Assembly: GCA_937139155.1 (NCBI GenBank)
Contig: CAKZPI010000011.1
Span: 62,001 to 126,000, forward strand
From: an uncultured Flavobacteriales bacterium
Lineage (GTDB): Bacteria > Bacteroidota > Bacteroidia > Flavobacteriales > JBLHRE01
DNA length: 64,000 nucleotides
Direction: 5' to 3'
In this document: positions 63,237-64,000 of the stretch, piece by piece
Layout of the letters: every line of letters begins with the position of its first letter
Numbering within the stretch: position 1 is the stretch's first letter
Made by a program: the position numbers and the translations under genes
Notes under the pieces: model-generated
Databases searched by the model: none
What the model was told of the DNA's origin: nothing
Seen by the model: the letters and a program-made list of their open reading frames with translations, nothing else

Positions 63237-64000
63237 TTATTTCTTTAACTTCTTTTTCAGTTGGGAAATTTGGTCGGCAAATAAATTACTTTTTTCGGGA
63301 TATTTCAAGCGTAATATCTTATAAGCTTGAATTGCCTTGTCATAATACCCCTGAGCAACATAAATTTTGGCCAAGGTTTCCGTGGCGTTCTCTTCATTAT
63401 CTTGAGAGGATATCTGGGCCAAATCCACACTCGGCTTCTTCGGCTTCGGCTTGTCTCGGTTGGGTTTCAGCTTGATTTCTTCAAAATCATCTTCCCCTTT
63501 CTGACGGGTCTCAACCGTGTATGATGCCGCCCGAGCAGATGCCGCAATATTTTTTTCTAAATCTTCTTTTGCCTTCTGCATTTCATCCGGACCCGAATCA
63601 AGCTTTGGCCGGTTTTTTGGCTTCACATATTCAATGCCTTCATCCGGATCGTCAAGGTCTATTTTTCGAACCCGAACCTCCGGCATTAAACGAACCTTAG
63701 GACGGGTAGGGGGTTTGGGCTTGTCCTCCTCCTCATCTTCTTTTTCAAGATCTACTTTGGTAACCTCAGGCTTTTTGTCTGAGCTCTTAGCTTCCTCCTC
63801 TTTTTCCTCATCCTCCTCTCTTTTTCCTGCTTCCGTCTCCTTTACATCTACTTGAGACTCTTCTTCTGACTCCATTGAGTCTTCCGCTTCATGTTCTGAA
63901 ACAGGTTCGCCTTCTTTCTCGAGTTCAATCGTCTCTTCAGGTTTAGGGTCCTTGGTTTCTTCAGATTCAGAGGGGTCTACCTCAGCTTCAGCAACTTTCT
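63237..64000 (-). CDS. TPR protein with long acidic region (5' part beyond window)
   Basis: The open frame continues through the right edge; about 253 residues are visible. The visible N-terminal part is extremely Glu/Lys/Asp-rich and probably disordered (EEESQVDVKETEAGKREEDE and similar), followed by PKVRLMPEVRVRKIDLDDPD and a C-terminal TPR-like pair of helices (ETLAKIYVAQGYYDKAIQAY, LKYPEKSNLFADQISQLKK). A TPR gene before secG is a common Bacteroidota arrangement. Function unknown; protein-protein interaction is likely. Confidence 0.8.
   Translation of the reverse strand, partial: KVAEAEVDPSESEETKDPKPEETIELEKEGEPVSEHEAEDSMESEEESQVDVKETEAGKREEDEEKEEEAKSSDKKPEVTKVDLEKEDEEEDKPKPPTRPKVRLMPEVRVRKIDLDDPDEGIEYVKPKNRPKLDSGPDEMQKAKEDLEKNIAASARAASYTVETRQKGEDDFEEIKLKPNRDKPKPKKPSVDLAQISSQDNEENATETLAKIYVAQGYYDKAIQAYKILRLKYPEKSNLFADQISQLKKKLKK

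Overview
The window comes from a member of the Bacteroidota, most likely class Flavobacteriia (a Flavobacteriales lineage with gliding/type IX secretion genes). Supporting evidence: many exported proteins ending in type IX secretion (T9SS) sorting domains, the gldB-gldC-engB neighbourhood, a PASTA-bearing FtsI in a dcw cluster of Bacteroidota layout, promoters of the TAnnTTTG type lying a few bases from start codons, and a moderately AT-rich composition. No tRNA, rRNA, CRISPR array, transposase or integrase was recognised.

Layout. 1-3.8 kb: two tandem paralogous secreted proteins on the minus strand, the left one cut by the window edge. 4.1-8.8 kb: a phosphate neighbourhood with an OmpR-type regulator (degenerate receiver), a chimeric porin locus and a Na+/phosphate cotransporter. 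Three direct-repeat boxes with an 11-bp period (TTAAC-like) lie here; two of them sit at exactly the same distance from a -7 element. 8.8-16.4 kb: lipoprotein, LuxE-like acyl-activating protein, tyrS, mrp/apbC, NifU-domain protein, 2-oxoacid:ferredoxin oxidoreductase korAB and a PhnA-family zinc-ribbon protein. 16.5-21.4 kb: two large T9SS cargo proteins. 21.6-28.7 kb: aldehyde dehydrogenase, nadE, outer-membrane barrel, gldB, gldC, engB and an Omp28-like T9SS protein that appears to start at ATT. 28.8-44.2 kb: compact dcw cluster mraZ-rsmH-ftsL-ftsI-murE-mraY-murD-ftsW-murG-murC-ftsQ-ftsA-ftsZ with a three-repeat MraZ box. 44.2-51.9 kb: GT-C membrane glycosyltransferase, YqeY, an RsbQ-like hydrolase paired with a PAS histidine kinase, and a polyamine operon speA-speB-deoxyhypusine-synthase-like. 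52.7-60.6 kb: an accessory region with a 14-PKD-repeat cysteine-rich T9SS protein, a graveyard of gene fragments (including a second copy of the groEL 3' end), and two AT-rich T9SS genes. 60.7-64 kb: groEL, groES, secG and a TPR protein cut by the right edge.

How it works together: the central 20 kb is vegetative machinery (cell wall, division, NAD, tRNA charging, Fe-S and 2-oxoacid metabolism). The flanks hold surface-exposed T9SS cargo, where duplication and decay are visible. The most unusual items are (i) a complete second porin gene sitting in the middle of a phosphate-type porin, joined in frame to its first 44 codons and apparently using its Pho-like promoter; (ii) a 3.7-kb segment flanked by direct repeats of the groEL 3' end, like an island integrated at a gene end; (iii) an RsbQ/PAS-kinase pair; and (iv) an ATT-initiated secreted protein.
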